DNA of 64,000 nucleotides, from NCBI GenBank assembly GCA_949987565.1, contig OX465121.1, positions 310,001-374,000 on the forward strand. Reading direction: 5' to 3'. The stretch's first letter is position 1. Every line of letters begins with the position of its first letter. Shown here one piece after another: positions 41,721 through 50,949 of the stretch. Source of the DNA: Luidia sarsii (lineage: Eukaryota > Echinodermata > Asteroidea > Paxillosida > Luidiidae). The notes under the pieces are model-generated. The model searched no databases. It had not been told where the DNA came from and saw only the letters and a list, made by a program, of their open reading frames with translations. A program made the position numbers and the translations under genes.

Positions 41721-41890
41721 TCTGATGACATCCGAATCAAAGGAGAGGGTCACCGATCACACTTTAAAGCAAAGCAAATTTCCTTTTCTTTTCTTATTCA
41801 AACCATTTCCTGGGTTAATATTGATTCCAAGCTCGCCACATTCATTGACTTGTCCCTGTTGAATAAACTCCTGTCTTGAAGATATCCCGG
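41721..41890 (+). repeat. Single monomer of the 175-bp repeat
   Basis: CCGAATCAAAGGAGAGGGTC, AAGCAAAGCAAATTTCC, GTTAATATTGATTCCAAGC match units of the array at 43676. Confidence 0.8.
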
Positions 41891-41895
41891 CTGAC

Positions 41896-42380
41896 ACTGC
41901 GTTCACACTTGATCCCGCAAGGAGTATCAGATCCCGCAAGGGCGATCAAAGGGCAATCAAAGGGTGATCAACGCAAGTGTGAACGCTTGCGATCAGGATC
42001 AGATCCAGGATCTGATCCTCCTTTTGGGAAGAATCAGACCCGGGTCTGATCCCACATGCGAGATCAACATGCAAGTGTGGACGCAATGCGGGATCTGATC
42101 CTGCGGTTTACAGCGACCACATCCGGTCCATGCCTGGAAAAACGCGCGAAAACAAGACTTTGTGTACATGTATGTGTTTATGTGTTTCGCGCGTCATGGC
42201 CGTGCTGACGTTCTACTGCGCATGACTAGTAACCTACGTGGATAACCTTTGGAGAGCGTTTCCGCTGCTTAATGCGCGCTATCAATGCAGGATCAGGATC
42301 CAGTGTGAACGCAGCACTGGATCAGATCCTCCGTGACCGCAGGATCTGATCCTCCTTGCGGGATCAAGTGTGAACGCAGT
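41896..42380. mobile_element. MITE-E, complete 485-bp TIR element
   Basis: Ends ACTGCGTTCACACTTGATCC and GGATCAAGTGTGAACGCAGT are 20-bp perfect inverted repeats. Internally, GATCAGGATCAGATCC-like and GCAAGTGTGAACGC motifs recur. No transposase frame. It follows the 175-bp monomer directly. Confidence 0.85.
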
Positions 42381-42855
42381 CTGAAGTGTCCACTTCGAGA
42401 GAGAATTGATCTGAAGTTCTGATCATACAGATCAGGAATCTGCATTAAAACTTAATACAATGAACAGAAAAGGTCCTCAGAACACAATTGGTGTTATCTT
42501 GTTGCCATGGTATCGCCTTGGCAACAGTTACCAATGAAGTTTGAAATGAAGTCACTTCCATGACAACAATTCCTCCCTCTGATACAGATCCAGTATCTGG
42601 AGACTTTGGACTCGGCGCAACTTCGTCAAGTCAGGAACATCCGATGGCTTCCCTTCAAGGGTGTGATACCGGACATTTATGAACCCCTCCCCAAGTGTTG
42701 AAGAGGATTGAAATATGAAAATCAGAGTGGGCACTTGTCCCTTTGAACTTGCTGCCAATGAGTATGGGAAAAGAGAGGAGGGAGAAGAGAGACACACAAA
42801 AAAAAAAAAAAAAAGAGAAATAGGGATTGAGAGAGGATATAGACAGAAGAGAGAA
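42381..42855. other. Unassigned sequence
   Basis: No gene recognised. An A-run lies at 42800-42814. Confidence 0.35.
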
Positions 42856-43228
42856 AGCCCCTACACAACATTACTAATAGATCGAAAAACACAAATGTTC
42901 ACAGATTTACATGAAACTTACACAGTTTGAGGATAGTTATAGTAGAAACCTAGCGCTGAAATACTTCTGCCTAAAATTTTGTATTTTGGGAGAAAAGAGT
43001 ACTTAAAAGAAATTGTTTACGTCCACCAAGATCTAAACTATTTTTTGGAACAGTACGGCATTGAATGATGCATTTTCGCGAAACAAATGAAACGGTTTTC
43101 ATGATTTTCTCGAGACTCAGTTGGTGGATTGAGCTGAAATTTTCACAGGTGTGCTATTTCATGCATATGTTGGATCAGACAACGTATTGAGGCTATTCTT
43201 TGACCTCAACCAATGTTGTGTAGGAGCT
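42856..43228 (+). mobile_element. TT-A element
   Basis: AGCCCCTACACAACATTAC at the left, CCAATGTTGTGTAGGAGCT at the right, TTAA at 43229-43232. The left flank AGAA is not TTAA, so it is decayed or the copy moved with part of its flank. Confidence 0.85.
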
Positions 43229-43675
43229 TTAAGGACAAGCTGCCAATCAACTACATGGTTGACACTCAACTGCATTAAGATTGAGATGAGTGCATTGGTT
43301 ATACCATCGTCTCTGAGATGACACCTTGCCAAAGGAGGAGCAGAATCAATCGTCAGACACCCGAATCCCGATGCACATCCACTGGGTGGTGTGTGGGTGT
43401 GTGGGTGTGGGGGGAGCATGGATTAATTGATTAGCGTCACGGGCAGCAGATACCTTGTCCCTTTATTCCAGTATGGCCAGTTGAGGGCCTGGTGCTTTCA
43501 AAAGCGTCAACTGGGTGTGAAATGACCACTTTGGGGTATCCTTGGTATCAGAAAGTCAACAAGACTATGTCAGAGCTGGCTTTGTTGGAGTCCGAATTGT
43601 CGTCCCATGCCGGAATGGCAGACAGACAGAGACAGGACAAAAGCCAGCTCATCTACGCGATAGTTAAGCCGGTGA
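43229..43675. other. Unassigned sequence
   Basis: No gene recognised. Confidence 0.35.
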
Positions 43676-44281
43676 ATCCTGTCCGACGTCCGAATCATAG
43701 GAGACGGTCACACTTGGAAGCAAAGCAAATCTACTTTTTAAACCATTTCCAGGGTTAATATTGATTCCAGCTCAGCACATTCAGTGGCTAACGCTGTTTT
43801 GTTAAAAAGGGACCCTTTGTTAACGTAACTACAACAGCTAAACATTGTGGGCATCTAAATCCTGTCTGAGGTCCGCATCAAAGGAGAAGGTCACACTTAG
43901 AGGCAAAGCAAATTTACTTACTTTTTTTTTTAAGCTAACCACATTTAGTGGCTCATCCCTATTAAAAAGGGTTCCACGTTTTAACGTAACTACAACAGCT
44001 GAACGTTGTTGGCATCTAAATCCTGTCTGAGGTCCGAATCAAAGGAGAGGGTCACCGATCACACTTAGAAGCAAAGCAAATTTCCTTTCCTTTTCTTTTT
44101 GAAACCATTTCCAAGCTCGCCACAATCGTTGGCTTGTGCCTGTTGAAAAGGGTTCCTTGTGTTAACGTAACTACAACAGCTAAAACTTGTTTGCATCTAG
44201 ATCCTGTCTGACATCCAAATCAAAGGAGATGGTCACACTTATAGAAGCAAAGCAAATTTATCTGTTTAACCTTTTCCTGGT
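43676..44281 (+). repeat. Tandem array of about 160-183-bp units
   Basis: The landmark ATCCTGTCYGASRTCC recurs at 43676, 43859, 44020 and 44201 (spacings 183, 161, 181). Each unit has AAGGAGANGGTCAC, AAGCAAAGCAAAT, and GTTAACGTAACTACAACAGC. The array ends at the TTAA of the next TT-A element. Confidence 0.9.
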
Positions 44282-44285
44282 TTAA

Positions 44286-44649
44286 AGCCCCTACACAACA
44301 TTGGTAAGATAAAAAAAAAATGTTGTTCACAGATTTGAATGCAACTCATACAGTTTGAAGATTGTTATATAGTAGAAACCTCTCACTGAAATATTTCTGC
44401 CTAAAATGTTGTATCGGTACCGGTAAAAGAAATTGTTTACCTCTCACCAAGATCTAAACTATTTTTCGAAACAGTACGGCGTTGAATGCTGCATTTTCGC
44501 GAAACAAATGAAGCGGTTTTCACAATTTTCTTGAGACTTGGTTGGCGGATTGAGCTGAAATTTTCACAGGTGTGCTATTTCATGCATATGTTGGATCAGA
44601 CAACGTATGGATGCTATTCTTTGACCTCGACCAATGTTGCGTAGGGGCT
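44286..44649 (+). mobile_element. TT-A element, both TTAA sites intact
   Basis: TTAA at 44282-44285 and 44650-44653 flank AGCCCCTACACAACATTGGT...CCAATGTTGCGTAGGGGCT. 364 bp. No transposase frame; moved presumably by a TTAA-specific transposase acting in trans. Confidence 0.92.
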
Positions 44650-45034
44650 TTAACATTGATTCACATTCAATATTGGTTGTCATTTTTCAAAGTTGTTCAA
44701 AAGTTTCCTGTCAGTTTTTCCTTTATTTGTCAGAAAAAATATTCATGGGCCTTTTTTCTGCAGAATGAAAGCAAGGAATATGAACTTTGGGTGACTGGAA
44801 ACCAGCGGAGGGGGAGTCGTAGGTCAGGGAAGAGAGAAAAAGAATGAAAAGTGGGGCTTTGTAAATACTGAGGGTCGCAGGCATGCATTTGAGCAGGGGT
44901 TCCCTGCTGGGGGAAGGTTGTCGCAGTCTAAAGCAATCACTCAAAATCGCCTTCGTCTTTCTATGAGGAGGGCCAAATGGCCACATCTCCCAAAATCGTA
45001 ATGATTCTGGATTGTTTGTCAGCGAGGGATCTCC
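44650..45034. other. SINE-1 tail fragment and unassigned sequence
   Basis: GTTGTTCAAAAGTTTCCTGTC and AGTTTTTCCTTTATTTGTCAG (44690-44732) are a SINE-1 tail without head. The rest is unassigned. Confidence 0.5.
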
Positions 45035-45735
45035 TCTCTCCCCTCTGTACCCCTGTCTCTCCCTCTCTCTGCCTCTCCCTCTCTCTCTGTCTCTCCCTCT
45101 AACCGCCCCTCTCTCTCTCTCTGCCTCTCCCTCTCTCTCTGTCTCTCCCTCTAACTGCCTCTCTCTCTCTCTCTGCCTCTCCCTCTCTCTCTGTCTCTCC
45201 CTCTAACTGCCTCTCTCTCTCTCTCTGCCTCTCCATATCTCTGCCTCTCCCTCTCACTACCTCTCCATCTGTCTCTCCCTCTCCCTGCCTCTCCCTCTCA
45301 CTGCCTCTCTCTCTATGTCTCTCCCTCTCCCTGTCTCTCCCTCTCCCTGTCTTTCCATCTGTCTCTCCGACTACCTCTCACTCTATCTGTCTCTCCCTTA
45401 CCTACTTTCTCTCCCTCTGTCTCTCTCTCTCCCTCTCCCTCTATCTCTCTCTCTCCTCTCTCTATCTCTCCTCTCTCTCTCTCCTCTCTATCCCTTCTCT
45501 CTCTCCCCCCTCGCTCTTTCCCCTCTCTCCCTTCTCTCTCTCCCCCTTCTCTCTTTCCCCTCTCTCTTTCCCCTCTCTCTCTCTCTCTCTCTCTCCCTTC
45601 TCTCTTTCCCCTCTCTCTCTATCTCTCTCTCCCTTCTCTCTTTCCCCTCTCTCTCTCCCCTCTCTCTTTCCCCTCTCTCTCTCCCTTCTCTCTCTCCCCT
45701 CTCTCTTTCCCTCTCTCTCTCTCCCACCCACTCGT
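45035..45735 (+). repeat. Polypyrimidine microsatellite (CT-rich), about 700 bp
   Basis: Irregular CTCTCCCTCTCTGTCTCTCC units with a roughly 52-60-bp super-repeat at the left (CTCTAACTGCCTCTCTCTC). Open frames on both strands are artefacts. Confidence 0.95.
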
Positions 45736-46142
45736 TCTATCGTGCCATGTCTCCACCCCTTCCACAGATTTTGCTTTGAATTTGAGGAAAGAAGTTGATC
45801 GGATGTGACATGAAATTTGCAATTTTTTTAGGTGGGAGGCAGTGTGGTGATAGGAATGGTTTTCAATTTCATTTTCATAACTTAAAGTGACACAAAGATG
45901 ACGCAAACTGCTACTGAAGACCACAATTGCTAACCTCCAAAAAAAGAAGAGGGTCTGGCCTCAGGCTGTTTCAAATTGTTAAAAAACAAATTGTGACAAA
46001 GCACAGCATCATGTGAACAAACAAACTAAAATTTGCCAACCAGTTCCTAAAAATCCTTTCTTAAAAACTGTCCAATAATAAGAATCAAGTTGCTCTACCC
46101 TAAAAGATCCAAACAAATGAACACTTTTCATTTCTTTTTGGG
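45736..46142. other. Unassigned sequence
   Basis: Nothing recognised. Confidence 0.35.
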
Positions 46143-46240
46143 AAGGGCTGGGTAGCTCAGAAGGTGAGAACACCAGTTATTAGTACGCAAAACCAGAGGT
46201 CCCTGATTCAAGTCCCGGTCCTGTCAAAGTTCTCTTTGAT
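46143..46240 (+). repeat. SINE-1 head
   Basis: GGGCTGGGTAGCTCAGAAGG, GTACGCAAAACCAGAGGTC, TTCAAGTCCCGGTCC, then AAAGTTCTCTTTG. The tail is cut by the adjoining FB1. Confidence 0.8.
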
Positions 46241-46484
46241 AAGACTTGAAGGTTTGCATGGTGGAAATACTAAGTGGAAGGTTTGTGGAAGGTAGCAATT
46301 CTCTTTCGAGAAGGAATGTGGCTCTGAAAAGAGCCAGTAACTCCATGTTTCAGACAGTATGTATTCCTGACGACGGGCAGAGTACACAGTACCCGAAATG
46401 TTGAGTTACCGACTATTTTCAGAGCCACCATCCTTCTTGAAGGAGAAGTGCTACATGGTGTCACCGCAAACCTTCCACTTAAAG
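46241..46484. repeat. FB1, full inverted pair (about 244 bp)
   Basis: Left arm: AAGACTTGAAGGTTTGCATG, AAGTGGAAGGTTTGTGG, TCTTTCGAGAAGG, AATGTGGCTCTGAAAAGAGC. Right arm: CCGAAATGTTGAGTTACC, CAGAGCCACCATCC, GTGCTACATGGTGTCACC, AACCTTCCACTT. The turn lies near 46370. Confidence 0.9.
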
Positions 46485-46491
46485 TTGACTT

Positions 46492-46800
46492 TGCCATTTT
46501 TCAAACTTGCCATTTTTCAAACTTGCCATTTTTCAAACTTGCCATTATTCAAACTTGCCATTTTTCAAACTTGCCATTTTTCAAACTTGCCATTCTTCAA
46601 ACTTGCCGTTTTTTCAAACTTGCCATTCTTCAAACTTGTCATTCTTCAAACTTGCCATTCTTCAAACTTGCCATTCTTCAAACTTGCCATTCTTCAAACT
46701 TGCCATTCTTCAAACTTGCCATTCTTCAACCTTGCCATTCTTCCAACTTGCCATTTTTCAAACTCGCCATTTTTCAAACTCGCCATTTTTTCCAAACTCT
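46492..46800 (+). repeat. 16-bp minisatellite, about 19 units
   Basis: Unit CAAACTTGCCATTTTT with small variants (CATTCTTC in the middle block, CTCGCCATTTTT near the end). Because 16 leaves remainder 1 on division by 3, all three forward frames encode the same 16-residue cycle (FFKLAIFQTCHFSNLP) in shifted phase, which accounts for the three long open frames. Confidence 0.97.
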
Positions 46801-46814
46801 CCACTTCTTGTTAC

Positions 46815-46915
46815 TTCCAGTCAAACCAAATAAAGGAAAATCTGGCCGGGATCTTTTCAACAATAAACTTTGCGCCAGTGCCCTTAATACCATCTGGGCT
46901 ATCCATCTTGCTGCT
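46815..46915 (-). repeat. SINE-1, strongly degraded
   Basis: AAATAAAGGAAAATCTGGCC, GCCAGTGCCCTTAATACC and ATCTGGGCTATCCA keep the order tail, anticodon arm, A box. Confidence 0.55.
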
Positions 46916-47110
46916 ACTTCCCTTTATATTCGCTGCTCAGGCACAGAAGCAGAGCCTCTGGTGGCGGTCGCAATCCCCTGTCCTGACACTCTGATGCCGG
47001 CCAATTTCAAGACAAATACCCCCGGCTTAAGTTGGTCTGTTTGATTTTCTGATCTCCTCACTTTGAATGTGTTTGCCGATTGAATTGGCTTCGGGGATTC
47101 TTTCTTTCCA

Positions 47111-47139
47111 TTTTTTTTTTTTTTTTTTGGGGGGGGGGG
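47111..47139. repeat. Compound T18G11 tract
   Basis: T run passes directly into G run. Confidence 0.9.
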
Positions 47140-47249
47140 TTGTTACAATGAGAGTCAAGCACACCTGTTGTTTGCCCAGATTTGGGGCTGGATTCCTGTG
47201 AGCCGCCCAATCCCCACCCCCCCCCTTCCCCACTCCCCTCTAAGGTACC

Positions 47250-47420
47250 GTACTCTCCCACATGTTTTCACTGGGCAGAGGTTGGCCTGGAAAAAGTAAC
47301 CATCCGACTCCGATCTACGTATAGGTAACCGAGAGGAAATTGGACTGTTGACCGTTTCCACTGGACTGAAAATTGGAAAAGTAGTAACTTTAGCCAAATT
47401 GAGTCCAGTGGAAACACGTC
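47250..47420. mobile_element. TT-C partial copy
   Basis: GGCAGAGGTTGGCCTGG, GTAACCGAGAGGAAATTGG and AGTCCAGTGGAAACACGTC; its terminal TTAA (47421-47424) is shared with the start of the next TT-A element. Confidence 0.75.
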
Positions 47421-47424
47421 TTAA

Positions 47425-47892
47425 AGCCCCTGCACAACATTGGTAAGATCGAAAAACAGAAATGTTCACAGATGTACATGAAACTTATAGTTTGAAGATG
47501 GTTACTGAAATGTTTCTGCCTAAAATGCTGTATTTTGTTAGAAAAGAGTAAAAGAAATCGTATACGTCTCACCCCTAGATCTAAACAATTTTTCGGAATA
47601 TATAGTTGAATGCTGCATTTTTGCGAAACAAATGAAGTGGTTTTCACTATTTTCTCAAGAGTGATATACAAAACTGTTGCAAATTGCTTATTGACTAAAT
47701 TTACCAAAATGTGAATCACAAAATTTAGTGGGCCTGACGTTTCGATCCTAGCAGGAGCTTTCTCAAAGGCAGAGACCTTTCTCTACCTTTGAGAAAGGTC
47801 CTGCTAGGATCGAAACGTAAGGCCCACTAAATTCTGAGATATTTTCTTGAGACTCGGTTGGCGGATTGAGCTGTCAGTCAGAGCACGAGCGT
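47425..47892 (+). mobile_element. TT-A element split by FB2 insertion, right end truncated
   Basis: Begins AGCCCCTGCACAACATTGG after TTAA; left portion to 47660, right portion 47860 onward (CTTGAGACTCGGTTGGCGG, ATTGAGCTG). It is then cut off by an NV-D fragment. Confidence 0.85.
47661..47859. mobile_element. FB2 inverted pair inserted in TT-A, 13-bp target duplication
   Basis: The insert runs from GTGATATACAAAACTGTTGC to GCCCACTAAATTCTGAGA and holds GGGCCTGACGTTTCGATCC and GGTCCTGCTAGGATCG-AAACGTAAGGCCC as arms. Flanks TATTTTCTCAAGA (47648-47660) and TATTTTCTTGAGA (47860-47872) match at 11 of 13. An intact TT-A has this segment once. FB2 is therefore a mobile unit that inserts as an inverted pair. 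Confidence 0.85.
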
Positions 47893-48103
47893 TGCATTGT
47901 GGGATTTTTAAAAAAAAGTGTGATTCAGCGGAGCGTTCCCACATGCTCCACGTAGAAAATGAACGAGAAAAAAATGGAAAAGTCTAATAGTAAAGTCTGA
48001 GTCGCGATTCAAATCCCACTGAAAATCACGTTCATTGTATCCGCACAGATAAAAAGTGCGATCCAAATAATCGCATTTACCTGGGAGTGGAAATGACCCT
48101 ATT
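47893..48103. mobile_element. NV-D partial copy
   Basis: GTTGCATTGTGGGATTTTT, GATTCAGCGGAGCGTTCCC, GAGTCGCGATTCAAATCCC and GGAGTGGAAATGACCCT (right end). Confidence 0.75.
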
Positions 48104-48209
48104 GAGTTGAGCTCCGTAAGAGTTGTACTTGTGTACTGTATGTAGCAATCCCCACTCCTGACTCCTGAGAATCTCCACTCATTTGTCGGTACTACCAATG
48201 CCCAATTTA

Positions 48210-48425
48210 CAATTACAGCACAGCTGCCAACATATCTTATAATCTTACAGGAAATTAGGAATACTTAACTGCTATAAAGGAGAAATCACAGAGCAAACTG
48301 TCTGTACATAGGAATGCATGTATTTCCGAGCCAAAAATCAGAACATCTTGTCTACAGCTTGTAAAAAGTGATACATTTTTACCCCAAAAGAGGAATGATT
48401 CCTCCAAAATGGGAAAGGTCGGTAC
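48210..48425 (+). repeat. DR-3, longest copy
   Basis: GGAAATTAGGAATAC, CAGAGCAAACTGTCTGTACA, CTTGTAAAAAGTGATACATT and GAGGAATGATTCCTCC. It extends further left than the copies at 6700 and 38474. Confidence 0.75.
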
Positions 48426-49125
48426 TCGGCAGTTATGTTGGGGGGGGGAGCCACTTATTTTCTGGTGGACAGTGAAATGTGACAATTATTTAAATAAAGA
48501 TAGAAGTAAATTGCAGGGTTTTTTCGGGCTGGTGGAAACGCACCTATTTTATGGTCCCCTAATCCCTACTAACACTCCCTAAACATCCCCACTGTGCACA
48601 CACATGGCCCTGGTCATCATAAGATCTATTGACAGTAGAGCCTAATTTGTTGACCGAGCCATGTCCAAATGGTTCTAAATGACCCACCCCCACCCCCAAA
48701 CCCATGCCGGAACTGAGTTAGACTGAGCAAACCCCACAGATAAGACATACAACCAATGTGTAAATCCTGCCAAATTAAAAACTGATAAAAAACAGAACCG
48801 CCATTTGCTTTCTCGCTTCGACTCGCTCCAGAGTCGCTTCCATTAATATGCCATTAACGAACCTTGAGGAGAATGTAAGGCCTTGGCCAGACAAGAGGGG
48901 GGGGGGACTGCATGACAATAAGGCACTGGCTTCCTCAGAAAAGTCAAAGGAAATGCCACGGCCTTTAATAGAGGGGAAGAAATAGCAAGGCTTTGGTTAT
49001 AATCCTTACAACTTACACAAACAAAATCAGGGGTATTCTCTTTTTAGTCCTCAGTAATTTAGACCGCCTGAGGTCATCTACATGTAGCAGGACCTTTCTT
49101 AGAGAGTAGAGACATGGTCATCCCC
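48426..49125. other. Unassigned sequence
   Basis: Nothing recognised. Confidence 0.35.
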
Positions 49126-49240
49126 GACAAACATGACCCGGCATGGCATAATGAGGATTCTCATCCAAATTTGAGTTTTCAAGATTTTCCCACCACTGCA
49201 AATAGTACCTATAGGCCTACACATAGCTTTCCAATGATAC
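49126..49240 (+). mobile_element. MITE-G left-end fragment
   Basis: ACATGACCCGGCATGGCATA, TGAGTTTTCAAGATTTTCCC and AGCTTTCCAATGATAC match the first half of the complete copy at 53990. Confidence 0.65.
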
Positions 49241-49263
49241 ATCATACATGAAATAAATAGGCC

Positions 49264-49792
49264 TAAGACTTTGCATGGTGGGTGAATCAATATATATATA
49301 GGAAGGTTTGCGGTGACACCATGTATAAGGTCTCTTAAAGCCCCTACACAACATTGGTTGAGGTCAAAGAATAGGATCCATACGTTGTCTGATCCAACAT
49401 AAGGTATGCATGAAATAGCACTCCTGTGAAAATTTCAGCTCAATCCGCCAATTGAGTCTCGAGAAAATCGTGAAACCCGCTTCATTGTTTCGCAAAAATG
49501 CAACATTCACGCCGTACTGTTCCGAAAAATAGTTTAGATCTCGGTGAGACGTAAACGATTTCTGTTACCCTTTTCTCCCAAAATACACCATTTTAGGCAC
49601 CATTCCAATTTTCAGTGCGAGGTATAACCATCTTCAAACTATATAAGTTTGTTGCATGTAAATCTGTGAAAATTTCTGTTTTCCGATCTTACCAATGACG
49701 TGTGGGAGCTTTAAAGAAGAGGTGTGGTTCTGAAAAGAATCCGAGTGGTAACTCGACGCTTCGACCAGTATGCTCTGGCTGTCATCAGGAAA
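49264..49792 (+). repeat. FB1 copy interrupted by TT-A
   Basis: Left part 49264-49338 ends GTATAAGGTCTCTTAA; right part 49711-49792 begins TTAAAGAAGAGGTGTGGTTC and runs to CTCTGGCTGTCATCAGG. Removing the insert and one TTAA restores the continuity seen at 41569-41718. Confidence 0.9.
49339..49710 (-). mobile_element. TT-A element inserted in FB1; TTAA duplicated
   Basis: Flanked by TTAA at 49335-49338 and 49711-49714. Ends AGCCCCTACACAACATTGGT and ACCAATGACGTGTGGGAGCT. Interior is the reverse of the copies at 42856 and 44286. 372 bp. The empty site is present in the window. Confidence 0.95.
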
Positions 49793-50215
49793 ACTGTTTC
49801 CATAAAATCTTGCCGAAATTCAAAGTTACAATGTGAGAAATACAAAGATGCAACGCGCAGTCACAGAAAGCACTTTTCGAGAAAAACGGCTGTAAAGTTT
49901 GAGGTCATGCACCGGCGCACCGACGGTGATTGCAACATACACGCAGACACCCTTATGAATTCCCTGCTTTTTTTCAATATTTACAGACATTTGTGGAAAC
50001 ATTCCTTGGACAGATGATTCTCTTAAACATAATCTTTCCCAAAAAAAATGCAAACAAATTATAATTGATTTTGACATACATTTTGACAATACTTTGATTT
50101 TCAACTTTTTACTTGAAAATTACTTTTGGAGTACCGGTAGATTTTCTTATGCAAAACAGCCCAAAACAAGGTTGAAAAGCCACTCAAGGTCAAGGGCTCT
50201 GAGAGAAAGAAGGAG
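49793..50215. other. Unassigned sequence
   Basis: A 97-codon frame (49724-50017) starts inside FB1 and is not recognisable. Confidence 0.4.
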
Positions 50216-50419
50216 CTAGAGAGGGACTCGGGAAGGCTGGAGATAGGAATTAACATTCCTTTTAAAAAGGGCAAGATCATAGACAGGGGGAAAGCAAGAA
50301 CCAGGAAGGGAATTCCAGATGCAGGCAGAACGAGGGAAGAAGCCGTTCCGATACCTCTGCATTCTACACCTTGGGACAGATAGAGTGTGTGGGCAAACAG
50401 CCTGGTTGCTCACATACAT
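50216..50419 (-). pseudogene. Non-LTR retrotransposon reverse-transcriptase C-terminal remnant
   Basis: The frame includes RYRNGFFPRSACIWNSLPG and then PPVYDLALFKRNVNSYL before its stop. The pattern RYxNSFFPRxxRLWNSLP...FKxxVxxYL is the well-known tail of RTE/Jockey-type and related LINE ORF2 proteins, just after the RT thumb. A TAG lies two codons upstream of the ATG in frame, so the rest of the protein is lost or frameshifted. Upstream (50420-50560) still looks LINE-derived but is broken. This is the clearest protein-derived segment in the window. Confidence 0.8.
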
Positions 50420-50824
50420 GTCCTAACTGGGGGGACCAGGTAGGCAAGAGCAGAGGAACACCTTGCCATCTTAAGTCACCAATGCAAGGACTAAGGACCC
50501 AAGCCTGGTGCAGTGCAACTCTGTAAAGGTCTTGCAGTCAAAGGGGGGCTGAGCTGTCCCCACATATCAATTCCTCTTTTAATTCAATTTCCCCGAGAGC
50601 CATCGTAGAGACAATTTCGGAACTCTTGAAGCGCCGCTCTGCTTCCCTCAATCCCAGGAACGTGTTCTACCATCGAGAAGGAATCTCCAACCTCCCGCTT
50701 CGCACCAATTTCCGGATCACTGCAAAGCCCTTTTGCCTTGGACAACTTAAAGCCTCGTTCAGACTTCAGATCACGCCACACTCTGCCAAATTGCCCTACA
50801 CAATCAATTAGCTGCATGAATGTA
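50420..50824. other. LINE-adjacent and unassigned sequence
   Basis: The first 150 bp may belong to the LINE; the rest is unassigned. Confidence 0.4.
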
Positions 50825-50925
50825 ATGTAGCGGGCCAGCCCTTTCGATCCTATCGGCTCCAGCTGTTGCAGCCTTTGAGAAAGGTCCTGCTGGGATCAAA
50901 GCGGCAGGCCCTCGCCATTCTTAAT
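50825..50925. repeat. FB2 inverted pair
   Basis: GCGGGCCAGCCCTTTCGATCC on the left; GAGAAAGGTCCTGCTGGGATC and AAAGCGGCAGGCCCTCG on the right. Confidence 0.75.
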
Positions 50926-50949
50926 TGGGGGTTCGCATTTCTGCCATCT

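Noticed and set aside
45012..45924. Long open frames on both strands over 45.0-45.9 kb
   Set aside because: CT/GA-rich microsatellite translation.
46398..47044. Two 198-codon frames and one 108-codon frame
   Set aside because: Fully explained by the 16-bp tandem repeat that is open in every frame.
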